64,000 nt of DNA from Microvirga zambiensis WSM3693. Lineage in GTDB: Bacteria; Pseudomonadota; Alphaproteobacteria; Rhizobiales; Beijerinckiaceae. The position numbers and the translations under genes were made by a program. The notes beneath the pieces are model-generated. The model ran no database searches. It was not told the origin of the DNA and saw nothing but the letters and a program-made list of their open reading frames with translations. The DNA is taken from NCBI RefSeq assembly GCF_016735695.1, contig NZ_JAERQD010000002.1:248001-312000 (forward strand). Reading direction: 5' to 3'. Shown here one piece after another: positions 1 to 7,935 of this stretch (position 1 is the first letter of the stretch; each line of letters opens with the position of its first letter).

Positions 1-1294
1 GCATGCCGCGACCGGCGAGATAGGGCTTGTCGCGATGCTTCGAGACGATCCCTTCCAGGCCTAGCCGACAGGCGTGGCGGATCATGGTTTCGCCGTCACC
101 CTCGAGATGCGAGCTGTAGCGCAGGATCCCGCCGGCAGGCGCGTCCTCCAGCAGCGTCGCAAGAAGCGTCTTCCGCTCGATGAGAGGCATTCTCGTCAGA
201 TCGAATCCGTCGAGATAAAGCAGATCGAAGGCGTAGAACACCATCCGATCCGTGCGCCCCGATTTCAAATCGGCCTGCAGCGATGCGAAACTCGAGAGTC
301 CGGATTCCTCCTCGACGACGAGTTCCCCGTCGAGGAGTGCCGAGCCGAGCTTCAGGTTTCGGAGCGCGGCTGCAACCGGCTTGAATTTTGCGGTCCAGTC
401 GAGACACTTGCGGGTCAGGAGCTTGATGCCCTTGCCATCGATCCGCGCCTGCAGGCGATAGCCGTCGAACTTGATCTCGTGAATCCACTCATCCCCATCG
501 GGAGCTTCATCGACCAGAGTGGCGAGGCTGGGTTCGAGGAAGGTCCGCAGCAGCCCTTTGCGCGCATTCGGAAGGCGTGCGAGTGCGGGAAGCGGCCTCG
601 GCTTCGTGCCGGTTGCCTTCGCGCGCGCCGCATGGTCCGGCCTGATCTGATCGGCCTTGGCGAGATCGTCATTCGTCTTGCCGGTGAGGACGGAGGTCAG
701 TTCGGCGGAGACGATCTCCGGATCGTCTTTGGTCCTCGCATATTCGTCGTCGCTCTTGATCAGAAGCCATTGCTCCTTGCTCTCGCGGGGCTTTGCGCGC
801 ATGCGAACGAGATGCCAGCGGCCCTTCAACCGCTGCCCGGCCAGCTCGAATTCGAGATGCCCTTTCGCATAGCCTCGATGCGCATCACCGATCGGTTTCC
901 ATGTTCCCTCATCCCATACGATCATCGTGCCGCCGCCATATTCGCCGCGCGGGATCACACCTTCGAAGGTGAGGTATTCAATCGGGTGGTCTTCCGTGTG
1001 CACGGCGAGACGCTTCTCGCCTGAAACGAGGCTCGGGCCTCGCGTCACGGCCCAACTTTTCAAGACGCCGTCGAGCTCGAGCCGGAGGTCGAAGTGCAGG
1101 CGGCGGGCATCGTGTCGCTGAACGCAGAAGCGGTTCGCTCGCTGTCGCGCGACTTTGCCCTTCGGCTCGGAGGTTTCCGCGAAATTTCGCTTCGCCGCAT
1201 AGGCTTCGAGCGGGGCGGAGTGCCGTGCAGGATCGGCGGCACTGCGTCGCGAGGCGGTCTTGCTCGAGGATGCAGTCTTCTTTGCGCGGGCCAT
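1..1294 (-). CDS. ligD: ATP-dependent DNA ligase LigD, N-terminal part (cut by window edge)
   Basis: The bacterial non-homologous end-joining ligase, which seals double-strand breaks held by Ku. About 431 codons are visible and the frame stays open to the window edge. Residues about 50-170 are a 3'-phosphoesterase domain (RHDARRLHFD, GPSL, PRGEYGGG), and the adenylation domain follows. Its nucleotidyl-lysine motif EIKFDGYR places the catalytic Lys at about residue 275, and LLDGELV follows. The start is the ATG at 1294, which comes just after an in-frame stop. The rest of the ligase domain and any polymerase domain lie outside the window. The order phosphoesterase then ligase is common in Rhizobiales and Pseudomonas. 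The gene begins 16 bases after the end of ku on the same strand, so the two probably form an operon. Confidence 0.93.
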   Translation of the reverse strand, partial: MARAKKTASSSKTASRRSAADPARHSAPLEAYAAKRNFAETSEPKGKVARQRANRFCVQRHDARRLHFDLRLELDGVLKSWAVTRGPSLVSGEKRLAVHTEDHPIEYLTFEGVIPRGEYGGGTMIVWDEGTWKPIGDAHRGYAKGHLEFELAGQRLKGRWHLVRMRAKPRESKEQWLLIKSDDEYARTKDDPEIVSAELTSVLTGKTNDDLAKADQIRPDHAARAKATGTKPRPLPALARLPNARKGLLRTFLEPSLATLVDEAPDGDEWIHEIKFDGYRLQARIDGKGIKLLTRKCLDWTAKFKPVAAALRNLKLGSALLDGELVVEEESGLSSFASLQADLKSGRTDRMVFYAFDLLYLDGFDLTRMPLIERKTLLATLLEDAPAGGILRYSSHLEGDGETMIRHACRLGLEGIVSKHRDKPYLAGRGM

Positions 1295-1310
1295 CGACGG
1301 GACTCAACCT

Positions 1311-2204
1311 TCAGCTTGCCTTCCGGGTTTGGCCACGCGCAGACGTGCGGCTTTTGCGGGCTGCCGACTTGGCAGGAGCGCGGCGCGCGCTCGTTTGAGG
1401 CGCGGTCTCCTTCGTCTTGCCCTTGGGCCGGTCCGCATCGACGCTTTTGCGCAGAGCGTCCATGAGGTTGACCACATTGGAGGGCTTGGGGGCCTGGGGT
1501 GTTTTCGGGGCGCGGCCGCCCTGTTTCGATTGGATCAGGTCGACGACCGCCTTCTCGTAGCGATCCTCGAATTGCGACGGGTCGAAATCGGCCGCCTTGG
1601 TTTCGATGATGTGTCCGGCGAGGTTCTTCATCTCGGCCGGCAGCTTTAGGGACGGGATGCCCTCGAAATAGGCATCCTCGCTGCGAACCTCGTAAGGGTA
1701 GCGCAGCAGCGTCGCCACGATGCCTTTGCCCAGCGGTTCGAGCAGGATCATCCGCTCGCGCCGGGCCATGACCACGCGGGCGATTCCGGCGCGCCCTTTC
1801 TCCTGCATGGCGTCGCGGATGACGGCGAAGGCCTCCTGCGCGACCTTGTCGTCCGGCGCGATATAATACGGCGTATCGAGATAGCGTTCATCCACCTGCT
1901 CGCGCGGCACGAAGCTCTCGATGTCGATGGTATGGGTGCTCTCGATCCGGATGGCTTCCAGTTCCTCGTCTTCCATGATGATGAACGAGCCTTTGCCGAT
2001 CTCGTAACCTTTGACCTGCTGGTCGGATTCGACGACTTCGCCGGTCTCGGCATCGATGAATTGGCGTTTTACCCTGTTTCCCGTCTCCCGGTTGAGCGTA
2101 TGAAACCGGACTCTCTCCGATGCCGAGGTCGCCGGATACAGTGCGACTGCGCAGGAAACCAGAGATAACTTCAAGTATCCCTTCCAATTTGCGCGCGGCG
2201 CCAT
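1311..2204 (-). CDS. ku: Ku protein, non-homologous end joining
   Basis: Homodimeric Ku binds DNA ends and recruits LigD. The 297-residue product has the usual size. It opens with the conserved Ku fold start (WKGYLKLSLVSC, then FHTLNRETGNRVK) and has YEIGKGSF and the IESF/VPREQVDERY region. It ends in a Lys/Arg/Ala-rich tail from about residue 235, typical of bacterial Ku and thought to contact DNA or LigD. It lies just upstream of ligD. Alphaproteobacteria often carry several ku copies, and whether this is the main one cannot be told here. The leader contains a dense cluster of GANTC sites, listed separately. Confidence 0.96.
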   Translation of the reverse strand: MAPRANWKGYLKLSLVSCAVALYPATSASERVRFHTLNRETGNRVKRQFIDAETGEVVESDQQVKGYEIGKGSFIIMEDEELEAIRIESTHTIDIESFVPREQVDERYLDTPYYIAPDDKVAQEAFAVIRDAMQEKGRAGIARVVMARRERMILLEPLGKGIVATLLRYPYEVRSEDAYFEGIPSLKLPAEMKNLAGHIIETKAADFDPSQFEDRYEKAVVDLIQSKQGGRAPKTPQAPKPSNVVNLMDALRKSVDADRPKGKTKETAPQTSARRAPAKSAARKSRTSARGQTRKAS

Positions 2205-2431
2205 GATGAACTCCTGAAGAATACTTTGATCCCAGAGTCATTTCGGCTCGTGCCTGAGTCGAGCGGCCTCGGGTTCGACTCAAACGCGACTCTTCGACGA
2301 GTCGTTCCGAATCATTTTCGACTCTCGGCTCATGGGCGAATACTTGCGGGGACTCTTCGGGGCGACGGCGGCGGATGGTGAATTCTGACGGGCCGAGCCG
2401 TGCTCTTAATGCCGAAGCGTGGCGGCCGAGA
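2205..2431. promoter_or_regulatory. ku upstream region with GANTC cluster
   Basis: This 227-base gap lies between the start of ku and the end of the lysR-type gene. Eight GANTC pentamers fall between 2235 and 2355, beginning at 2235, 2256, 2277, 2288, 2299, 2309, 2320 and 2351. Two of them form an inverted repeat (cgactc at 2287-2292 and gagtcg at 2299-2304). At this base composition well under one would be expected. GANTC is the target of the alphaproteobacterial cell-cycle methylase CcrM. A regulatory role is inference only. No clear -10/-35 was identified. Confidence 0.5.
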
Positions 2432-3325
2432 TCAGTCCCGGCTCCGAAGCCGATCCCACAATTCGTCGGCGGCGTGGTTGCGACAATCGGGGGACCTGAA
2501 CAGCCGGATCTCGACCGGGATGTCGAAGTTTCCCGGCGCGGCCCGCACGAGACGCAATCGCGTGAGATCGTCCTCGGCCAGGCTCTGGGGAAGCCAGGCG
2601 AGGCCATGCCCTTCGCGGGCCATGGTCATCAGCGTGGCGGCAAGATGCGAGGTGAAGACGGTTTCGAGCCTGAGCGCTTCCTCGTTCTCCGCCTGTCGGG
2701 CGGCGAGGATGCGGCCGAGGCCCGAGGCCTGGCTGTAGGCGAGGTGCGGCGTCGCCCCGTCCTGAAGCGACCAGCGTGGCAGGCCGTCCGCATCCGGCGC
2801 GCAAACCGGTATCAGGCTATCCTGCCCGACGGATATGCTCTCGAAACGGCCGGCCTCGAACCGCGTCGGAGCCTCCGGGTGATGGTGGCAGAGAAGGAAA
2901 TGCACCTCGCCCGCGAGCATGATCTGCTCGCAGGCCTCCATGCTGTCCGAGATGAGGTTGAGGGCGCCGAGCGCCTCGAACTGCATGTGCCGGCGGATCC
3001 AGCCCGGGAAGAACGTGAAGGAGAGCGCATGCGTCGCTGCAATGGAAAGGGCGCCGGTCGCGCGCTCGCCCACCGTCCTCGTCTCGCGGCGGATGCGCTG
3101 CAGGCTGCGCAGCAGATCCTCGGCCATGGGCTGGAAATGAGTGCCGGCCGGCGTCAGGCTCGCTCCTTGAGCGCTTCTCACGAAGAGCGGCGTGCCGATC
3201 CAGTCCTCCAGGGCGCGGATGCGGCGGCTGAAGGCCGGTTGCGTCACATTCCGCACCTCCGCCGCGCGGGAGAAACTCCTCTGCTCGGCCAGTGCGAGAA
3301 AGTCCTTGAGCCAGTCGAGATCCAT
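2432..3325 (-). CDS. LysR-family transcriptional regulator
   Basis: A 297-residue LysR regulator. The winged helix-turn-helix occupies residues 1-60 (FLALAEQRSFSRAAEV, then TQPAFSRRIRALE), followed by a LysR substrate-binding domain of the usual length. I chose the ATG at 3325 because the LysR fold begins at once with MDLDWLKDF; the open frame upstream of it is antisense to tarD. It is divergent from D-tartrate dehydratase, with 135 bases between the starts. By the usual LysR arrangement it probably controls that gene, perhaps with tartrate as effector. I could not pick a convincing T-N11-A box. Confidence 0.9.
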   Translation of the reverse strand: MDLDWLKDFLALAEQRSFSRAAEVRNVTQPAFSRRIRALEDWIGTPLFVRSAQGASLTPAGTHFQPMAEDLLRSLQRIRRETRTVGERATGALSIAATHALSFTFFPGWIRRHMQFEALGALNLISDSMEACEQIMLAGEVHFLLCHHHPEAPTRFEAGRFESISVGQDSLIPVCAPDADGLPRWSLQDGATPHLAYSQASGLGRILAARQAENEEALRLETVFTSHLAATLMTMAREGHGLAWLPQSLAEDDLTRLRLVRAAPGNFDIPVEIRLFRSPDCRNHAADELWDRLRSRD

Positions 3326-3460
3326 ACCGATGCCGATTACGCATGACGCGAACCGATCTTGGCATTGGCCAGACGGCTGCGTCCAGGGGTATCGCGGTTT
3401 CCGGCAATGGAGCGGGGTCGGGAAAGACCTTGCAGACAACATCACATCAAGGGAGTCCCC

Positions 3461-4624
3461 ATGCGCATCGTCGACGTCCGCGAGATCACCCAGCCGATCG
3501 CATCCCCGATCCGCAACGCCTATATCGATTTCTCGAAGATGACCACGAGCCTCGTCGCCGTGGTGACGGACGTCGTCCGCGACGGGCGTCGCGTCGTCGG
3601 CTACGGCTTCAACTCGAATGGACGCTATGGCCAGGGCGGGCTGATTCGCGAGCGCTTCCGCGACCGGATCCTCGAGGCCGCTCCCGAGAGTCTGCTCGAC
3701 GAGAGCGGTGCCAACCTCGATCCGCACAAAGTCTGGGCGACGATGATGAAGAACGAGAAGCCGGGCGGCCACGGCGAGCGTTCGGTGGCGGTCGGCACTC
3801 TCGACATGGCGATCTGGGATGCCACGGCCAAGATCGCCGGCAAGCCCCTGTTCCGCCTGCTGGCCGAGCGCCAGGGCCGCGAGGCCAACCCAAAGGTCTT
3901 CGTCTATGCGGCCGGCGGCTACTACTATCCCGGCAAGGACGACGGCGCCCTGCGCGCCGAGATGCGCAGCTATCTCGATCGCGGCTACAATGTCGTGAAG
4001 ATGAAGATCGGCGGCGCTTCGATCGCCGAGGACCAGCGCCGCATCGAGGCGGTGCTCGCCGAGATCGGATCCCAGGCGCAGCTCGCGGTCGATGCGAACG
4101 GGCGCTTCGATCTCGAAACCGCCATCGCTTATGCCAAGATGCTGCGCAACTATCCGCTCTTCTGGTACGAGGAGGCGGGCGACCCGCTCGACTATTCGCT
4201 TCAGGCAGCGCTTACCGAATTCTATCCCGGCCCGATGGCGACGGGCGAGAACCTCTTCTCGCATCAGGATGCCCGCAACCTGCTGCGCCATGGCGGCATG
4301 CGCCCGGATCGCGACTGGCTGCAATTCGACTGCGCCCTGGCTTACGGCCTCGTCGAATATCTGCGCACGCTCGATGTGCTGGCGCAGTTCGGCTGGTCGC
4401 CCTCGCGCTGCATCCCGCATGGCGGCCACCAGATGTCGCTCAACATCGCGGCCGGCCTCGGCCTCGGCGGCAATGAGAGCTATCCGGATCTATTCCAGCC
4501 TTATGGCGGCTTCCCGGACAGCGTACGCGTCGAGAACGGCCACATCATCATGCCGGAACTGCCCGGCATCGGCTTCGAAGGCAAGTCGGACCTGATCAAG
4601 GTCATGCGCGAACTGGCGGAGTGA
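3461..4624 (+). CDS. tarD: D(-)-tartrate dehydratase, enolase superfamily
   Basis: Converts D(-)-tartrate to oxaloacetate by Mg-dependent dehydration. The 387-residue protein belongs to the mandelate racemase subgroup. The general-base motif KMKIGG is at residues 180-185. Metal ligands are carried by LAVDANGRF, FWYEEAGD and ATGENLF, and the catalytic His lies in IPHGGHQMSLN. From memory it follows the characterised Bradyrhizobium TarD closely along its length, including NAYIDFSKMTTSLVAVV and GFNSNGRYGQGG. I chose the ATG at 3461 because the family N terminus (RIVDVREIT) starts there; the open frame extends further upstream without family sequence. It is divergent from a LysR regulator and convergent with a GntR regulator. 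No dedicated tartrate transporter is adjacent. Confidence 0.93.
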   Translation: MRIVDVREITQPIASPIRNAYIDFSKMTTSLVAVVTDVVRDGRRVVGYGFNSNGRYGQGGLIRERFRDRILEAAPESLLDESGANLDPHKVWATMMKNEKPGGHGERSVAVGTLDMAIWDATAKIAGKPLFRLLAERQGREANPKVFVYAAGGYYYPGKDDGALRAEMRSYLDRGYNVVKMKIGGASIAEDQRRIEAVLAEIGSQAQLAVDANGRFDLETAIAYAKMLRNYPLFWYEEAGDPLDYSLQAALTEFYPGPMATGENLFSHQDARNLLRHGGMRPDRDWLQFDCALAYGLVEYLRTLDVLAQFGWSPSRCIPHGGHQMSLNIAAGLGLGGNESYPDLFQPYGGFPDSVRVENGHIIMPELPGIGFEGKSDLIKVMRELAE

Positions 4625-4631
4625 GGCGCAC

Positions 4632-5270
4632 TCACTTTCGCTGCGGCTGGCGGATATGGGTGGCGATGACGTCTCTCAGCCGCTCCGCATCTCCGGCCGC
4701 GAGCGCATCGACCATGTCATGATGCTCGCGGCTCGATTGCTCGACGCGGGCCCGCGTGCTCCATTGCCCGGCCAGAGCCGATGACGTTCGGCCGCGAAGC
4801 TCCGTGACGAGATTGAGGAGTTCCGGGTTGGGGCAAAGGCCGAGAAGCCCGCGATGGAAGGCGAGGTTCGCCTCGTACTGATCCAAAATCGTTCCGTTGA
4901 GGATCGCTTCGTCGAATTGCCGGGCCAAGCCGCGGATGCGCTCGATCTCGGCCGCCGTCGACTGCGCGATGACGCTGTCGACGGCGGCCGTTTCCAGGAT
5001 GACGCGAAGTTCCAGGATATGGGCGGCGCGGTCGCCATCCGGCAGGAAGACGTGGTACCCGCGATTGGGAACATGCTGTACGAGGCGCTTCTGCGCCAGA
5101 TAGTCCAATGCGCGCCGCACCTCCGTCCGTCCGCATCCGTAGCGCTGCTCCAGATCGATCTGCTTCAGCCACATGCCGGGTGCAAAGACGCCGGACCTGA
5201 CGTCGCGGGCGATATCGTCCGCGACGTCCATCCATGCCTTCTTCCGAGGTGCGTCCGTCAATGCGTCCAT
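4632..5270 (-). CDS. GntR-family transcriptional regulator, FCD type
   Basis: A 212-residue FadR-subfamily regulator. Residues 10-75 are the GntR winged helix (LEQRYGCGRTEVRRALDYLAQKRLV, then HVPNRGYHV). A helical FCD ligand domain follows (ELRVILETAAV, then FHRGLLGLCPN and HHDMVDALAAGD). FCD domains usually bind a metal and a small carboxylate. The start is the ATG at 5270. The gene is divergent from the M20 amidohydrolase, with a good inverted repeat in the gap, so control of the amidohydrolase/binding-protein unit is likely. It is also convergent with tarD, so a role in tartrate use cannot be excluded. Confidence 0.9.
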   Translation of the reverse strand: MDALTDAPRKKAWMDVADDIARDVRSGVFAPGMWLKQIDLEQRYGCGRTEVRRALDYLAQKRLVQHVPNRGYHVFLPDGDRAAHILELRVILETAAVDSVIAQSTAAEIERIRGLARQFDEAILNGTILDQYEANLAFHRGLLGLCPNPELLNLVTELRGRTSSALAGQWSTRARVEQSSREHHDMVDALAAGDAERLRDVIATHIRQPQRK

Positions 5271-5397
5271 GGGCGATACTTTATATCCATCGATCCCTGC
5301 GACTCCCGGGGAAGGCCGATCATGAGGCGAAGTCTGCAAGGACCGCAAATCAATCGGCGCGAAGCCCCTTGCGCCTCCGTTTTTGAGCGTGCATCAT

Positions 5398-5409
5398 ATT
5401 GGCACCAAT
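5398..5409. promoter_or_regulatory. Candidate GntR operator
   Basis: attggCAccaat is an inverted repeat with 5-base arms in the gap between the divergent gntR and M20 genes, 84 bases upstream of the M20 start. It resembles the TTGGT...ACCAA operators of FadR-subfamily GntR proteins. Assignment rests on position and shape only. Confidence 0.4.
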
Positions 5410-5492
5410 TTTGGCAAACATCTAGCCGCTTCACGCCTCCCGCGCTCATCTCGGAGGGAAGAGGCCGTCGTCCGGCTAATGGAGATTCCATC

Positions 5493-6932
5493 GTGTCTGC
5501 AAAGAATTCCTCGGAAATCTGGGATCTGGTCGAATCCAAGCGAGAGGCCTTCTTCGCTCTCAGCGACCGGGTCTGGGAGATGCCGGAGCTCAATTTCGAG
5601 GAACACCGCTCCTGTGCCGAGCACACGACAATGCTCGAGCAGCAGGGCTTCCGGATCGTGCACGGGGTGGCGGGCATCCCGACGGCCGTGATGGGCGAAG
5701 CGGGGGAGGGCGGACCGGTGATCGCCATCCTGGGCGAATACGACGCCCTGCCGGGTCTCAGCCAGGAGGCAGGGACGGCCGAGCAGAAGCCCATCGTCGC
5801 CGGCGGCAACGGTCACGGCTGCGGCCATAACCTGCTCGGGAGCGGCGCCCTCATGGCCGCCACGGCGGTGAAGGACTATCTCGCGGCTCACGGCCTGAAA
5901 GGGCGCGTGCGCTACTATGGCTGCCCGGCCGAGGAGGGCGGCTCCGCCAAGGGCTTCATGGTGCGGGCTGGCGTGTTCGACGACGTCGACGTCGCGATCT
6001 CCTGGCATCCCGCGCCTTTTGCCGGCGTCAACAACCCGATTTCGCTCGCCTGCAACGAGATCAACTTCCACTTCAGCGGCCGCGCCTCCCATGCGGCGGC
6101 ATCGCCCCATTTGGGGCGCAGCGCGCTCGACGCAGTGGAGCTGATGAACGTGGGCGTCAACTACATGCGCGAGCACATGCCGAGCACGGCCCGCATTCAC
6201 TACGCGATCACCGATACGGGTGGATCGGCGCCGAACGTCGTGCAGGCCAATGCGACGGTGCGCTACCTGATCCGCGCCCGCGACCTGCCGGAGATGCAGG
6301 GGCTGCTCCGCCGGGTGAAGAAGATCGCCGAGGGCGCGGCGCTGATGACGGAAACGAGCGTGCGCAGCGAGATCGTCAGCGGCGATGCCAATCTCGTCGG
6401 CAATACGCCGCTCGAGCAGCTGATGCACCAGAACCTCGAGCGCCTCGGCCCGCCGGTCTACGACGATCAGGATCGTGCTTTCGCGGCGGAGATTCAGAAG
6501 ACGTTGACCGACGAGGACATCAAATCCTCCTTCGCCCGGTTCGGCCTGAAGCCGCGCATGGGTGTTTCGCTCTGCGACACGATCTTCCCGCCGGAAAGCG
6601 GTGATGGAACGCTCGTCGGCTCCACCGATGTGGGCACTGTCAGCTGGGTCGTGCCCACCGTCCAGATGCGTGGCGCCACCTACGCCATCGGGACGCCGGG
6701 CCATTCCTGGCAGCTCGTGGCGCAGGGCAAGGCGCCTGCCGCGCACAAGGGCATGGAGCACGCCGCCAAGGTCATGGCCGGCACGGCCGTCGATCTCCTC
6801 CGCGATCCCGCTCTGATCGATGCCGCCAAGGCCGATTTCCGTGAGCGGCTCGCCGGCACGCCGTTCGTCAATCCGATTCCCGACGATGTGAACCCGCCGG
6901 TCGCTGACCAGGCGGAACGTCTCGCGTCTTAA
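5493..6932 (+). CDS. M20-family amidohydrolase, AbgB-like (p-aminobenzoyl-glutamate hydrolase subunit B family)
   Basis: A di-metal aminoacyl amidohydrolase of 479 residues, the length of AbgB. Metal and catalytic motifs are GEYDALPG, GHGCGHN, PAEEGGSAKG and SWHPAP. The dimerisation domain is the NEINFHFSGRASHAA region, and a late TPGHSWQ motif is also seen. I chose the GTG at 5493 because GGAG lies 8 bases upstream and the protein fold starts directly after; no closer ATG exists in this frame. Family members cleave acyl- or aroyl-amino acids, and the true substrate here is unknown. It is followed after 49 bases by a periplasmic binding protein, so uptake and hydrolysis may be coupled. Probably controlled by the divergent GntR protein. 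Confidence 0.88.
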   Translation: MSAKNSSEIWDLVESKREAFFALSDRVWEMPELNFEEHRSCAEHTTMLEQQGFRIVHGVAGIPTAVMGEAGEGGPVIAILGEYDALPGLSQEAGTAEQKPIVAGGNGHGCGHNLLGSGALMAATAVKDYLAAHGLKGRVRYYGCPAEEGGSAKGFMVRAGVFDDVDVAISWHPAPFAGVNNPISLACNEINFHFSGRASHAAASPHLGRSALDAVELMNVGVNYMREHMPSTARIHYAITDTGGSAPNVVQANATVRYLIRARDLPEMQGLLRRVKKIAEGAALMTETSVRSEIVSGDANLVGNTPLEQLMHQNLERLGPPVYDDQDRAFAAEIQKTLTDEDIKSSFARFGLKPRMGVSLCDTIFPPESGDGTLVGSTDVGTVSWVVPTVQMRGATYAIGTPGHSWQLVAQGKAPAAHKGMEHAAKVMAGTAVDLLRDPALIDAAKADFRERLAGTPFVNPIPDDVNPPVADQAERLAS

Positions 6933-6981
6933 GAACACCGATCTCAACCTTTTGCATGACACGACCAACAGAGGGCACTCC

Positions 6982-7839
6982 ATGAAGACCATCGGCAAGA
7001 TTCTCGCACTCGCGCTCACCGGCGCCACGCTCGCACTCGGATCGGGCGCCATCGCGCAGGAAAAGACCTGGACCAAGGTTCGCATCGCCACGGAGGGCGC
7101 CTTCGCACCCTGGAACTTCACCAAGCCGGACGGCACGCTCGACGGTTTCGAGATCGATCTCTACAAGGACCTCTGCGCCCGCATGAAGGTCGAGTGCACG
7201 ATCGAGGCGCAGTCCTTCGACGGTATCATTCCGGCTCTCAACGCCGGTAAGTTCGATGCGATCATGGCCGGCATGTCAGCAACCGCCAAGCGCGAAGAGG
7301 TGATGGCCTTCACCCAGGCCTACGGCACGACCGGCCAGACCTTCGCCGTGCTGAAGACCGGCGAGCTTGCGAAGATGCCCCTGAACGGCAAGGTCTTCTC
7401 GCTGGCGACCAACGAAGCGGGCGCCGCGGCTGCCATCGAGGAGCTGAAGCCGGTCCTGAAAGGCAAGACGATCGGTGTGCAGGGCTCGTCGATCGCGGCG
7501 AACTTCCTCGACAAGTATCTCAAGGGTACGGCCGAGATCCGCGAGTACAAGACCACCGAGCAGCACGATCTCGACCTCACCGCTGGCCGCATCGATGCGA
7601 TCATGGCGTCGACCGCCTATCTCTCCGGCTCGGCCGCGAAATCCGGCAACGAGGAAATGACCCTCGTGGGACCGCGCTTCCAGGGCGGCATGCTCGGTCG
7701 CGGCAGCTCGGTCGGCCTGCGCAAGTCCGATCCGGAGCTGAAGGCCCTGTTCGACAAGGCCATCACCGAAGCGAAGGCCGATGGAACCATCGAGAAGCTC
7801 TCGATGAAGTACTTTGGGTTCGACGTCACGCCTCGCTGA
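6982..7839 (+). CDS. Amino-acid-type ABC transporter substrate-binding protein
   Basis: A 285-residue periplasmic family 3 solute-binding protein. It has a Sec signal peptide (MKTIGKILALALTGATLAL, cleavage after AIAQ). The domain follows with IATEGAFAPWNF, GFEIDLYKDLCARM, FDGIIPALNAGKFDAI and a late MKYFGFD, like arginine/octopine/opine binding proteins. The ATG at 6982 has gagggc ahead of it and begins the signal peptide. It follows the M20 gene in the same direction. No permease or ATPase gene is next to it, so it must share a transporter encoded elsewhere. Ligand unknown; an acylated or conjugated amino acid would fit the neighbour. Confidence 0.9.
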   Translation: MKTIGKILALALTGATLALGSGAIAQEKTWTKVRIATEGAFAPWNFTKPDGTLDGFEIDLYKDLCARMKVECTIEAQSFDGIIPALNAGKFDAIMAGMSATAKREEVMAFTQAYGTTGQTFAVLKTGELAKMPLNGKVFSLATNEAGAAAAIEELKPVLKGKTIGVQGSSIAANFLDKYLKGTAEIREYKTTEQHDLDLTAGRIDAIMASTAYLSGSAAKSGNEEMTLVGPRFQGGMLGRGSSVGLRKSDPELKALFDKAITEAKADGTIEKLSMKYFGFDVTPR

Positions 7840-7881
7840 GCGAGCGGCCTGAAAGCCTGACGTAGAACGATATATTTCCAT

Positions 7882-7916
7882 TGCGGCGCCGGAGCGAAAG
7901 CCACTCCGGCGCCGCA
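7882..7916. terminator. Bidirectional hairpin between convergent genes
   Basis: A perfect 13-base-pair GC-rich stem (7882-7894 with 7904-7916) and a 9-base loop lie between the convergent binding-protein gene and galE. Both flanks are moderately T-rich on the outgoing strand. It probably ends transcription from both sides. Confidence 0.75.
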
Positions 7917-7935
7917 TTGCGTTTGGAGCCGGGTG

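Noticed and set aside
3326-4429. Long minus-strand open frame upstream of the lysR-type gene
   Set aside because: It is antisense to tarD in a GC-rich region. The conserved LysR sequence begins only at 3325 and the upstream residues match nothing.
5394-7136. 580-codon minus-strand open frame
   Set aside because: It is antisense to the M20 amidohydrolase, and its composition is typical of a GC-rich shadow frame. The plus-strand gene has all family motifs.
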